Positions 1 through 7,506 of a stretch of 32,326 bases of DNA are shown one piece after another. The notes below the pieces were generated by a model, which was not told the origin of the DNA, searched no databases, and saw only the letters and a list, made by a program, of their open reading frames with translations. Position numbers and translations under genes: made by a program. Position 1 is the first letter of the stretch. Each line of letters begins with the position of its first letter. This DNA is from Fimbriiglobus sp. (GTDB lineage: Bacteria > Planctomycetota > Planctomycetia > Gemmatales > Gemmataceae). The DNA lies in NCBI GenBank assembly GCA_025362195.1, contig JANYHV010000116.1, positions 1 to 32,326 of the forward strand, given 5' to 3'.

Positions 1-15
1 GCTCTTGGCTCGCCT

Positions 16-158
16 TTAGAACGGGTGCTGGACGCCGAACCAGAACTGGAATGGCGTCGCGTTGTTGATCGACTTCGCCACGTCGAAGCGCACCGTCGCG
101 CGCTCGATGAAGCCGAAGAACGACAGGTCCACGCGCAGGCCGGCCCCCACCGTGTGGG
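16..158 (-). pseudogene. 3' remnant of a duplicated M1 peptidase-barrel gene
   Basis: Read on the minus strand, this stretch encodes the last 47 or so residues of the neighbouring peptidase-barrel gene, including the terminal 'FGVQHPF' and a stop (TAA, where the intact gene has TAG). The alignment with 268-410 is gap-free, with about nine in ten bases matching. Only two substitutions are clear within the last 46 residues (V to I in 'KSVNN', V to F in 'TPVQF'), so most base changes are silent. Similarity ends abruptly near 158. The same frame upstream soon meets a stop codon, so no product is expected. I infer the tail of a former tandem paralogue whose 5' part was deleted. Confidence 0.8.
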
Positions 159-267
159 GAAGGAAGACCGGCCTCAAAGCGACCGGCTACAGAAGACATA
201 AGTGGCCGGCTACCGCCGGTCCGGCTTCACAGAGGCCAGCTCCAGAAGAAAAGACCGCTTCCGGCGT

Positions 268-3200
268 CTAGAACGGGTGCTGGACGCCGAACCAGAACTG
301 GACCGGCGTCGCGTTGTTGACCGACTTCGCCACGTCGAACCGTACTGTTGCGCGCTCAATGAAGCCGAAGAACGACAAATCGACGCGCAGGCCGGCCCCG
401 ACGGTGTGGGCGACATTGCCGACGCGCTGGCCGTCGTTGTAGACCGCGCCCACGTCGTAGAACGGGGCGAGGTCGATGTGCCGGACGCCGACGACCGAGT
501 CGGCGAAGTTCCAGTGCAGGTTCCGCAAGATCGGCAGGCGGGCCTCGGCGTTGGCGACCCACAAGAGGCTGCCTTGCCGCTGGGCCAGGTCGAAGCCGCG
601 AAACAGCGTGCTGCCGCCGAGGGCGAAGAAGTCGCCGCGCTGCGGGAAGGCGATCTGCCCTACGCCGCGGCCGACGACCGTGATGTCGGACAGGTAGCCC
701 AGGCCGTCGGGCAGTTTGCGGGCCGCGGCGAATTCGGCCTTCACCTGGTGCGTGCCGACCCGCCCGCCTCCAGGCCCGGCCAGGTCCGTGACCCCGCCGC
801 CGTAGGTCACGTCGAACCAGAAGCCCCGTTCCGGGTTCCAGTACGGCGTGTACAGGTTCAGTCGATAGTGCAACCCGGTCAGCCACGTCCACTGCGGGCG
901 GTGGGCGTTCTCCCCCGCCTCCCGGGCGAACGGCAGGAAGTTATCCGAGTACGTCGTGAACCCCTCGGCGTAGCTGATCGGCGGCAGGTACAGGCTGCTC
1001 CCGTACTGCAACACGTACCGGGCGAACAGGGTCGCGCGGGTGGCCGTCCGCTCGCCGTCGTTGCTCCCGATCGGCCCGGCGACCCGCTGCTCGGCGTTGA
1101 ACCCGACCTGCGTCCGCGCGAGCGGCCAGTGATCGACGAGGCCGTCCACGCCGACGACGACGTCTCGGTAGTCCGGCCGGAACGCCGCGTAGGCCCCGCC
1201 GGCGAACGTCTGGGTGCGGTACGCCCCGACGCGCAGGCCGACCAGGCTGCCCCGCGTGTACCACGGGTCGGGCGAGAACTGGCCGAACACCCACGGCCCG
1301 GCCGTCACGTTCCACCGGTCCCAGTCGTTCGTCAAATCGGTGTCGTGCAGGAACGAGTAGAACGGCACGACTTTTACGTTGGGCCGGTCGTGCCAGACGT
1401 TGTTACTCGGGTCGGCGTCGAGCAGGACTTGATCCGGGTCGATCTTCACCTGCGTCGGCGCGCCGGGCAGCGTCAACCGCACGGTGACGACGCGGCCTTT
1501 GGCGTCGGGCAGCACTTCGAGGTTGTACCGCTCCACGTCCGCCGGGGTGGGGGCGGTGCCGACGGGAATCCGCACGGGGAAACCGTCGCCCGGGGCGAAC
1601 TGGAAGCCGAGGCTGGTCGCCTCGTCGTACTCGCGGTGCTGGGCGACTTTGACCTCGACGCGGACCGGCTTCTTGCCCGGCTGGCGCGGCCCGATGGTCG
1701 CCACGTGGACCGCGTCCACCGACCAGTCGGTCAGCCCGCGGTCGTACACCCAGCGGTCGAACAGTTCGGTCCACTGGGGTTCCGTCGCCGGGCCGGCGTA
1801 AGCGGTCAGCTCGTGCTTGAGCGTCTCGGCGGAGAGCAGTTTGAAGCTGTACTTGTGAACGAGTTCGCGGGTGAAGTCGAGGAACGCCGCCTCGCCGAGG
1901 CGGGCTTCGATCAGTGAAAATACTTTCGACCCGCGGTCGTAGGCCCCGCTGAACAGGCCGACGAGGTGGCCGAACTCGGGCAGCGGGCCGGCGGCGGCCG
2001 GGGCGTCGCGGCGGCGGATCGCCCCGTACAGGCTGGCGTTCCGGTAGTTCTCCCGCTTGATGTTCGGCAGCCACTCGCCGCCCTCGGGCCACGTCAGGAA
2101 GTCGTTGTTCCGGCCGACCTTGCCGTCGAGCAGGCGGTGCGTGAAGTACGTCGCCAAGCCCTCGTCCATGAACGTCTCGCTGTACCCGTTCGTGCCGACC
2201 AGGTTGTACCACCACTGGTGGCACGTCTCGTGCGAGACGAGGTACTCGACGTACCCGCGGGCCAGGTGCGGCATGTCGAACACGCGCTCGTCGATCATGA
2301 CCAGGCCGCCGCACTCGTTGCCGTTCCAGCCGAAGTAACTCTCGGCGATCGTGAAGTGCTCGTAAGGGAACGGCCCGAACCACTTGGCGTACACCGGCAG
2401 CGCCGCGGCCACCATCTTGAGCATCTCGCGGGCGTAGAACTCGTGCCGGGGCAGGGCGACGACGCGGAGCTTCACCGTCCGCCCGTCGGGCATCGGGCAG
2501 TCGGCTTTGAACTCCGCGTACTTGGCCGACGAGAAGAGGGCGAAGTCCCGGCCGACGAACGGCTTCAGCGTGACCGTCTTGCGGTCCCCGGCGACGCGCT
2601 CCGACGCCACGTCGGCCGAGCAGGCCAGCGTGTGACCGGCCGGGATCGTGACGACCGCGGTGTAGACGCCGGCCTCGTTCCAGAACGGCTGGTGCCACGG
2701 TACGAACGGCATGTCGTGCCAGCCGCGGTGGTTGTAATAGGCCAGCACCGGCAGGGCGTTGACGAGGTACGTGACGCCGTCCCAGGTGCCCCACCGGCCC
2801 TGCGTTTCGGGCAGGCGGATTTGCCCGTCGAGGGTGACCGTCACACTCCCGCCGGCCGGGACTTCGTCGGGCAGTTCGACCGCGAAAGCCGTCTGGTTGT
2901 CCGACCGCCGGGCGAAGGTCAGCGGACTCCCGTCGGCCCCGCTGACCCGGACGATGCGGCCGTGCCCGCCGCGCTTGTCGAGGCCGAAGGACGGTTCGAG
3001 CCGCAGCAGTTCGAGGGTCTTGGCGAAAAGGAGCGAGTCCGCCTCGGCGACGCGAAACATCGGGTAGAAGTTGAACACGAGTTCGCGCGTCGGCCGGGTC
3101 GAGGTGTTCGTCCAGGTGACCTTCGACCGAAACTGCGCCAGTCGCGCCCCGGGGTCGATCTCGACGCTGAGGTCGTACCGCGGCAAGTCGGGCGGCGTCG

Positions 3201-3273
3201 GCGGCGCGTCGGCGAGCGCGAGACCGCCCGACGCCAGCAGCACCGCCAGGATTATCCACCGCCGGGCACCCAT
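268..3273 (-). CDS. Exported M1-family zinc metallopeptidase fused to a C-terminal Omp85-like beta-barrel
   Basis: The protein has 1001 residues. It starts with a signal peptide ('MGARRWIILAVLLASGG', cleavage near 'ALADA'). The M1 (gluzincin) catalytic region holds 'HETCHQWW' near residue 345 (HExxH), with the third zinc ligand Glu 19 residues after the second His ('DEGLATY'). The segment 'NGNECGG' stands where classical aminopeptidases have GAMEN. From about residue 630 the sequence becomes barrel-like, with 'STLFRGFD' near residue 890 resembling the conserved RGF/RGY motif of Omp85/surface-antigen barrels. It ends in Phe, as outer-membrane proteins often do. I infer a peptidase anchored at the outer membrane. 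The ATG at 3273 is chosen because the signal peptide follows at once; an in-frame start at 3354 would bury it. A severed copy of its 3' end lies just downstream. Confidence 0.85.
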   Translation of the reverse strand: MGARRWIILAVLLASGGLALADAPPTPPDLPRYDLSVEIDPGARLAQFRSKVTWTNTSTRPTRELVFNFYPMFRVAEADSLLFAKTLELLRLEPSFGLDKRGGHGRIVRVSGADGSPLTFARRSDNQTAFAVELPDEVPAGGSVTVTLDGQIRLPETQGRWGTWDGVTYLVNALPVLAYYNHRGWHDMPFVPWHQPFWNEAGVYTAVVTIPAGHTLACSADVASERVAGDRKTVTLKPFVGRDFALFSSAKYAEFKADCPMPDGRTVKLRVVALPRHEFYAREMLKMVAAALPVYAKWFGPFPYEHFTIAESYFGWNGNECGGLVMIDERVFDMPHLARGYVEYLVSHETCHQWWYNLVGTNGYSETFMDEGLATYFTHRLLDGKVGRNNDFLTWPEGGEWLPNIKRENYRNASLYGAIRRRDAPAAAGPLPEFGHLVGLFSGAYDRGSKVFSLIEARLGEAAFLDFTRELVHKYSFKLLSAETLKHELTAYAGPATEPQWTELFDRWVYDRGLTDWSVDAVHVATIGPRQPGKKPVRVEVKVAQHREYDEATSLGFQFAPGDGFPVRIPVGTAPTPADVERYNLEVLPDAKGRVVTVRLTLPGAPTQVKIDPDQVLLDADPSNNVWHDRPNVKVVPFYSFLHDTDLTNDWDRWNVTAGPWVFGQFSPDPWYTRGSLVGLRVGAYRTQTFAGGAYAAFRPDYRDVVVGVDGLVDHWPLARTQVGFNAEQRVAGPIGSNDGERTATRATLFARYVLQYGSSLYLPPISYAEGFTTYSDNFLPFAREAGENAHRPQWTWLTGLHYRLNLYTPYWNPERGFWFDVTYGGGVTDLAGPGGGRVGTHQVKAEFAAARKLPDGLGYLSDITVVGRGVGQIAFPQRGDFFALGGSTLFRGFDLAQRQGSLLWVANAEARLPILRNLHWNFADSVVGVRHIDLAPFYDVGAVYNDGQRVGNVAHTVGAGLRVDLSFFGFIERATVRFDVAKSVNNATPVQFWFGVQHPF

Positions 3274-3381
3274 CCGCACGCGACCCCCACACCCCCGAAG
3301 ACCCGCCCGGACGGATACCCCGACCGGCGCGGACGGTCTACCCCGGTTGCGCAACTCCGGTGCGTCCGGCGATAATTGCCC

Positions 3382-3409
3382 TTCCCATCCCCGGGCGCGA
3401 GCGTAGTAT
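3382..3409 (+). promoter_or_regulatory. Candidate promoter of the initiator tRNA gene
   Basis: A TAGTAT box at 3404-3409 lies 12 bases before the mature tRNA 5' end, at a suitable distance for a -10 element. A weak -35-like TTCCCA sits 16 bases further upstream at 3382-3387. The -10 match is fair and the -35 match poor. This is inference from position and sequence only. Confidence 0.35.
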
Positions 3410-3421
3410 GTGGGTACAGAA

Positions 3422-3496
3422 CGCGGCGTGGAGCAGCCCGGTCAGCTCGCCAGGCTCATAACCTGGAGGTCATTGGTTCAAATCCAATCGCCGCAA
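3422..3496 (+). tRNA. Initiator tRNA-Met (anticodon CAU)
   Basis: A complete 75-base cloverleaf can be folded. The acceptor stem CGCGGCG/CGCCGCA leaves C1 and A72 unpaired, the D stem is GAGC/GCUC, the anticodon arm is CCAGG-CUCAUAA-CCUGG, and the T stem is AUUGG/CCAAU with loop UUCAAAU. The C1xA72 mismatch and the A11-U24 pair are hallmarks of bacterial initiator tRNA, so this is fMet and not an elongator. CCA is not encoded after the discriminator A. One oddity is that the anticodon stem has A29-U41 where the usual initiator has the first of three G-C pairs. A long hairpin follows directly. Confidence 0.95.
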
Positions 3497-3503
3497 CTTC
3501 TCA

Positions 3504-3555
3504 AAACAGTTCGAGCCGCGTCAACCGTTAATGGCTGACGCGGCTCGAACTGTTT
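3504..3555 (+). terminator. 20-bp perfect stem-loop after the initiator tRNA
   Basis: The arms 3504-3523 and 3536-3555 are perfect reverse complements with a 12-base loop. The left arm begins with AAA and the right arm ends with TTT, so the structure can end transcription from either side. It starts eight bases after the tRNA, so it most likely terminates the tRNA transcript. The T-run is only three bases long, so strength must come from the stem. Confidence 0.75.
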
Positions 3556-3663
3556 GTGCCGTCACTTTTGATCCGCCGCGCGATTCGCGCGTCGCACCTT
3601 CCTCCGCAAAGTAACGCCCTGTTCCCAATCGTCCGCATTCTCTGCGCGCCCGACCGGCGCGTG

Positions 3664-3700
3664 AAAAAGCCGGGCGACCCACCGGGGAGTGGGTCGTCCG
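3664..3700 (-). terminator. Rho-independent terminator of the HTH/receiver gene
   Basis: On the minus strand, an 11-bp stem (3671-3681 with 3690-3700, one G-U pair, 8-base loop) is followed two bases later by five T residues (AAAAA at 3664-3668 on the plus strand). It lies about 60 bases after the stop codon of the gene at 3762-4337. This is a classical intrinsic terminator layout. Confidence 0.7.
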
Positions 3701-3761
3701 GCGGTCGGCCGGCGGTTAGGGGGTCCGCCGACCGGCACCCGAGCGCGGGACCTTTGGGGGG

Positions 3762-4337
3762 TCAGTCCGCGCGCTTGGCTTCCGCGATGTGCCGGATGTT
3801 CGTGGCCAGCATGGCCGTGTCGAACGGCTTCTTGAACACGTCGTTGAAGCCCTGCTCCTTGAGCTTCTCCGGCTCCGCTTCGTCTTCGCCGGCCAGGCCG
3901 ATGATGAGAGTCGAGGTGTACGCCTCGTTCTTGCGGAGGTTGCCGGTGATCTGGATCGACTCGAACCGGCCGAGGCCGAGGTCGATGACGATCGTGTCCG
4001 GGTGGAAGCTCTGGGCCAGGGTGCCGGCCTCGAACCCGCTGTTGGCCAGCTCGAACTTGTAGTCGTCGTTCTCCGGGAGGAGTTCCTTGAGGCGGTCGTT
4101 GAACAGCTTCTCGGTGCCGATGAGCAACACCTTGTGCCATTCTTCCTCTTCGAGTTCGCCCAAGGGCATGCCGTGCTCTTTGAGGAACTTGATGAGCTGT
4201 TCGCGGGGGATCCGGCGGTCCTGGGACCCCGGGATGCGGTACCCCTTGAGGCGGCCCGAGTCGAACCACTTCGACACGGTGCGGGGGGCGACTTTACAAA
4301 TCTTGGCGACTTGACCGGTCGTAAAAACCTTCTTCAT
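3762..4337 (-). CDS. MerR/BldC-type helix-turn-helix protein with a degenerate receiver domain
   Basis: The protein has 191 residues. Residues 1-60 ('FTTGQVAKICKVAPRTVSKW', then 'LKGYRIPGSQDRRIPREQL') match the excisionase/MerR-like HTH used by BldC-type DNA-binding proteins. Residues 75-185 have the outline of a response-regulator receiver: a central Asp in 'DTIVIDLGLG' and a late Lys in 'VFKKPFD'. The acidic pair normally found after strand 1 is absent ('VLLIGTEKL'), so metal-dependent phosphorylation may be lost or altered. I infer a transcription factor, perhaps controlled by a ligand or partner. The ATG at 4337 is preceded by GGAG at good spacing; a longer in-frame start adds 55 unlikely Arg/Pro-rich residues. 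No partner kinase is in the window. Confidence 0.85.
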   Translation of the reverse strand: MKKVFTTGQVAKICKVAPRTVSKWFDSGRLKGYRIPGSQDRRIPREQLIKFLKEHGMPLGELEEEEWHKVLLIGTEKLFNDRLKELLPENDDYKFELANSGFEAGTLAQSFHPDTIVIDLGLGRFESIQITGNLRKNEAYTSTLIIGLAGEDEAEPEKLKEQGFNDVFKKPFDTAMLATNIRHIAEAKRAD

Positions 4338-4956
4338 CGGGGGCACTCCAGTACGGACTCGCTCGCCGCCCGGTACGCCGTCGGCCGCGGCGTCGCCCTT
4401 GGGGAAGGTGCGGAGCCGGGTCGGCCAGAGTGTGGGGGTCGCGCCGTCCGTCAATCGTTGTCGCCGTCGGCCGCGGGGCATTGGTGCCGCCGCGGGCCGC
4501 ACAGAGCCGGGGGGTTGGGGGTTCGGCGGAGCCGGGCGGCCAGGGCCGTAGTCCGGTGCGGGCGTCGGGGTCTGCCCCCGAAGTCGCCCGCGAGGGCTGG
4601 GTAAGCCGCGGTGTCCGACGCCGTTACCATCGACCAGATCGACCCCGTCGTGTGAACCGTTTCAGACAATCTGGGGGGTTGAGTCAATCCTGTCGGTAGT
4701 TCGTGCGCGGCGTCCCGTCGCCCATCTTCGCCCCGCTCCGCCTCGGGCTTGCCGACCGCCGGCCGACCCGAGACAATCGCGTGTTCCGTAATCTTCATCG
4801 CCCCCGCGATTACCCCGCCTTGACCAAGAACCCGCGCCCTCGACAGCTTTCCCCGCCTACCGGCTAGCGGTGATACCGCCTGGGTAGTCTGTGCGGGCAC
4901 GCGCCGTACTCTGCCCGCATCCTACGCACCCCGAAGCGGTCGCGGGGACCGATTGT
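4338..4956. other. Long gap without a supported gene
   Basis: About 620 bases separate the HTH gene start from the terminator of the first DUF1559 gene. A minus-strand open frame across 4451-4900 has a composition typical of chance GC-rich reading frames (many Arg, Pro, Ala and Thr), no recognisable motif and no clear ribosome site. The part next to 4337 probably holds the promoter of the HTH gene, but I could not pick convincing boxes. A short palindrome TTGAGTCAA lies near 4679-4687. Confidence 0.5.
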
Positions 4957-4998
4957 AAAATGACGCGGCCGAGTTGTAACCGTTACAACTCGGCCGCG
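4957..4998 (-). terminator. 17-bp inverted repeat with one-base centre, terminator-like
   Basis: The arms 4964-4980 and 4982-4998 are exact reverse complements around a single C. On the minus strand it sits 22 bases after the stop of the first DUF1559 gene and is followed by TCATTTT, which fits a terminator (loop opened to 3-5 bases). The near-perfect dyad, with TGTAAC-n-GTTACA at its centre, could also be a protein-binding operator. Confidence 0.55.
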
Positions 4999-5020
4999 GG
5001 AGTTCGATATGACGAGCCGA

Positions 5021-5857
5021 TCAGTCGAGGCTGACGACTTCGCCCTTATCGGGGGTCATGCTCGACCAGTAGACGGCCGGGGCGACGGCCGGGGAGATTG
5101 TGCGGACGCTGCCGTCCATCAGGGCGACGATGAGGCCAGAGGTCGTCGAAGACTGCAGAATCCGTGGGTCGCAGACATCGGGGCGGGGTAAGGATTGAAA
5201 CGTCAAGCCTGGGACACTGCCGTGAGACGTGCGGGTGGCGGGGTCGAAAACCGGCAGGATGTCGTCGTAGTGTCGGTCGGAGAAGGTCGCGGTGCGATCA
5301 TCGTAGTTCGTAGCCGCAATGACGCCCCCGCCCGCGTCCAACATGGTGAAAATCGCCATCCCCCAATGCACATTGGCCCGCTTGCCGCATCGGGCGTAGC
5401 GCTCGCTCGACATGAAAGTATTCGATAGCCCATCAGTAACTGCGTTCAAGGAGGTCAACCTGTCAAAGACGAGGTGATTGAACGCAAAGCTAGAGGTTCC
5501 CGGTCGCATGCCATCAGGTCGTGTTGCATAGTACGCATAACTCGGGTCGAGGTCGTTGACGTACTCAGGCAGTAAAGTCCGCGAATCGGTCTCGTAAATA
5601 TTGTACCCCAGATGAGCTAACACCTGAGTCGGCAAAGTCGTTCCGTCCGTTCGATCAAACTGTAATGGCACTTTGTCCCGATTGCTCTCGATCGCCAGTA
5701 CGCTCAAGCTAATTTGACGCATTTTGTTAGCCAGCACAGTGCGTCCGGCCGAAACCCGTACTTTTTGTACTGCACCAAGAAGTAACCCAATAAGGATACC
5801 TATGATGGCAACTGCGATAACAAGTTCGATAGCTGAATATGCGCGTCGCTGTAACAT
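5021..5857 (-). CDS. DUF1559 protein with type IV prepilin-like N-terminus
   Basis: The protein has 278 residues. The N-terminus has a short basic leader, a probable prepilin cleavage site before Tyr ('RRA|YSAIE', Glu at +5) and one hydrophobic helix ('LVIAVAIIGILIGLLLGAVQ'), as in pseudopilins. The C-terminus carries the 'ALMDGSVR' motif of the planctomycete DUF1559 family, but the His usual about ten residues before it is missing. Members are expected to be exported by a type II secretion or pilus-like machine; their exact role is unknown. An AGAGG ribosome site precedes the ATG. It is a tandem paralogue of 6112-6960, and their last 70 or so residues are nearly identical while the middles differ greatly. 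Confidence 0.88.
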   Translation of the reverse strand: MLQRRAYSAIELVIAVAIIGILIGLLLGAVQKVRVSAGRTVLANKMRQISLSVLAIESNRDKVPLQFDRTDGTTLPTQVLAHLGYNIYETDSRTLLPEYVNDLDPSYAYYATRPDGMRPGTSSFAFNHLVFDRLTSLNAVTDGLSNTFMSSERYARCGKRANVHWGMAIFTMLDAGGGVIAATNYDDRTATFSDRHYDDILPVFDPATRTSHGSVPGLTFQSLPRPDVCDPRILQSSTTSGLIVALMDGSVRTISPAVAPAVYWSSMTPDKGEVVSLD

Positions 5858-5942
5858 ATTAGCCTCTTGCTAGTTTGAGCAGCCATTGTCGGCGTGAGAC
5901 AAATACTCCGAGGAATAGGCAAAAATGCTAATTGCGATGCGG

Positions 5943-6111
5943 CTAGGGAACAAAGTAATCAGGCGTTGTTTTCGTGTCTAAAACATTTCCCGCTGCATCT
6001 TTGAGCGTGAATACAGCGAAACAAGCTCGCCAAGGTCGTAGGCTATAGAGACATCCTTGTCACCGAGGTCAGTCGGGGCGCGTAACGGGGGATCGTTGCG
6101 TAGTGGCTTTA
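5943..6111 (-). pseudogene. Possible frameshifted gene fragment between the DUF1559 genes
   Basis: Between the two DUF1559 genes the minus strand shows protein-like sequence split over two frames. One frame gives 'RNDPPLRAPTDLGDKDVSIA', running on to 'YDLGELVSL'. One base out of register, the next frame continues with 'VFTLKDAAGNVLDTKTTPDY' and stops at 5943-5945. No start codon or ribosome site is visible, and the 5' side runs into the end of the upstream gene. I infer a decayed small gene, perhaps truncated when the DUF1559 tail was duplicated. A sequencing error or chance are alternatives. Confidence 0.35.
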
Positions 6112-6960
6112 TCAGTCGAGGTTGACGACTTCGCCCTTGTCCGGGGTCATGCTCGACCAGTAGACGGCGGGGGCGACCGTGGGGGCGATGGTGCGGACGC
6201 TGCCGTCCATCAGGGCGACGACGAGGCCAGACGTGGTCGAAGACTGTAAAACACGTGGGTCACATACGTCCGGCCGCGGGTTTGGTTGGAAGGTCAAGCC
6301 GGGGACACTACCGCGCGAGGTCCGCGTGGCGGGGTCGAAGACGGGAACGACATCGGAGTAAACTAGATCGGCAAAGTAGGCAGAACGCGCGGAATACTGG
6401 GTTAGTGGAACCCAGTTGCCATGTTCATCTTGATTGAAAACAGGCCCTACCCAAAGGCAGATATTAACCAGAGGTCCGCATCGAGCGTAGCGTTCGGAGC
6501 ACATGACGGTATTCGACCGACCGTCATCAATGACGTTATGACGGGTACCGAAAATCAAGTGGTTAAAACCGAAGCTGACATTGCCGTTGTCATTAGATAG
6601 ATTTATTAGCGAGGGATTGTCGGGGTAGAAATCGTAACTTGGGTCTGAAGGATTCACAAATGCTGGCAATCTAGAGTAGCGATCAGGTGATAATAAGCCA
6701 ATATTGTAACAAAAATGACTCATCAGTGCGACTGTGAGTGAAGCGTCTGTGTTTTTATACTCGTATTGTATTGGCATGAGTCCGTGATTGCCCTCAATCT
6801 GAATGACGGCAAGGCTCAACTGCCGCACTTGGTTTTGGAGGGCAACCCGTCGTGCAGTCTGACGGACTTTTTGCACTGTTCCAAGCAACAATGCTGTCAT
6901 AATACTTACAGTAGCAAAAGCTATGATGGCTTCGATCAGAGTGTATCCGTTGCGTTTCAT
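6112..6960 (-). CDS. DUF1559 protein with canonical type IV prepilin N-terminus
   Basis: The protein has 282 residues. 'MKRNG|YTLIEAIIAFATVS' is a textbook prepilin signal (Gly before the cut, Glu at +5), followed by a single hydrophobic helix. The C-terminus has 'ALMDGSVRTI' of the DUF1559 family and closely matches the tail of the paralogue at 5021-5857 ('RPDVCDPR', 'LQSSTTSGL'). An AAGGA ribosome site eight bases upstream supports the ATG at 6960 over one nine bases earlier, which overlaps that site. It follows the small secreted gene at 7035-7445 by 74 bases, so the two are probably co-transcribed. The base composition is visibly AT-richer than the flanks except at the 3' end. Confidence 0.88.
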   Translation of the reverse strand: MKRNGYTLIEAIIAFATVSIMTALLLGTVQKVRQTARRVALQNQVRQLSLAVIQIEGNHGLMPIQYEYKNTDASLTVALMSHFCYNIGLLSPDRYSRLPAFVNPSDPSYDFYPDNPSLINLSNDNGNVSFGFNHLIFGTRHNVIDDGRSNTVMCSERYARCGPLVNICLWVGPVFNQDEHGNWVPLTQYSARSAYFADLVYSDVVPVFDPATRTSRGSVPGLTFQPNPRPDVCDPRVLQSSTTSGLVVALMDGSVRTIAPTVAPAVYWSSMTPDKGEVVNLD

Positions 6961-7034
6961 AAGCGGCATCCTTGGTCGCTAAATGGAGTTATCGAAACAC
7001 TAGCAATATCGATACTGCAGACTCCCAATATTTA

Positions 7035-7445
7035 TTAAGGGACGAGAACAGGGAATATTGTGTTTTGGGCGAGAACTACTCCGTTAGGTGCCAGCATCTG
7101 CACTGTCGTGGACAAATTCATCCCGCTGACCATGCCAGTGAACGGGAGAGAAAAAGTTCCATTTTGAGTATTCGCTCGGATGGTCCGTCTGTAAATTATT
7201 GCTGGGTTTGGTATGACTACTTGTCCGTTGACAATTGTGCATTGGGACAATTTGACCTCTAACGCTACGCCGATGCCCGGCGCACCAGCCCAAGTCGTGG
7301 TCACGTTCAGCGCACCAACTTGGCCAGGCACACCGATTTGGACCGCGCTGACGCTCACCGTCGGACCTCCTTGGGCGAACGAACTTTTCACGCCGTTGCC
7401 GAGCAGGCAAAGAATTACGAAGAGTGTGCGGGAGAGTGAGAGCAC
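7035..7445 (-). CDS. Small secreted protein of unknown function
   Basis: The protein has 136 residues and is not recognised. A signal peptide ('VLSLSRTLFVILCLLG', cleavage near 'SSFAQ') is followed by about 110 residues rich in Val, Thr, Gly and Asn with alternating hydrophobic positions. That suggests a single beta-sandwich, such as an Ig-like fold. GTG at 7445 is chosen because GGAGG lies eight bases upstream; a TTG five codons earlier would overlap that ribosome site. It leads a probable operon with the DUF1559 gene at 6112-6960, so a role beside that pilin-like protein on the cell surface is plausible but unproven. Confidence 0.7.
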   Translation of the reverse strand: MLSLSRTLFVILCLLGNGVKSSFAQGGPTVSVSAVQIGVPGQVGALNVTTTWAGAPGIGVALEVKLSQCTIVNGQVVIPNPAIIYRRTIRANTQNGTFSLPFTGMVSGMNLSTTVQMLAPNGVVLAQNTIFPVLVP

Positions 7446-7480
7446 GGGACAGTCCTCCAAGAAGGTGGTACACTACGACT

Positions 7481-7506
7481 AACATACCCCCCCCGAATTA
7501 TGTCAA
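7481..7506 (-). promoter_or_regulatory. Candidate promoter with a G8 tract in the spacer
   Basis: On the minus strand, TTGACA (7501-7506) is followed 14 bases later by TATGTT (7481-7486), 36 bases before the GTG of the small secreted gene. The -35 match is perfect, but the spacer is shorter than the usual 17 bases and includes eight consecutive G residues (C tract at 7487-7494 on the plus strand). Slippage in such a tract would change promoter spacing. Confidence 0.35.

Noticed and set aside
159..267. Short inverted and direct repeats (GACCGGC / GCCGGTC units) after the peptidase-barrel gene
   Set aside because: The stems are short and interrupted and have no T-run, so neither a terminator nor a mobile-element end can be supported.
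202..3375. Long plus-strand open frames opposite the peptidase-barrel gene
   Set aside because: They are antisense reading frames caused by GC-rich codon bias. The minus frame has a signal peptide, HExxH site and barrel motif; the plus frames have no motif.
4451..4900. 149-residue minus-strand frame in the gap after the HTH gene
   Set aside because: No ribosome site, no motif, chance-like composition, and no sign of a transcript unit.
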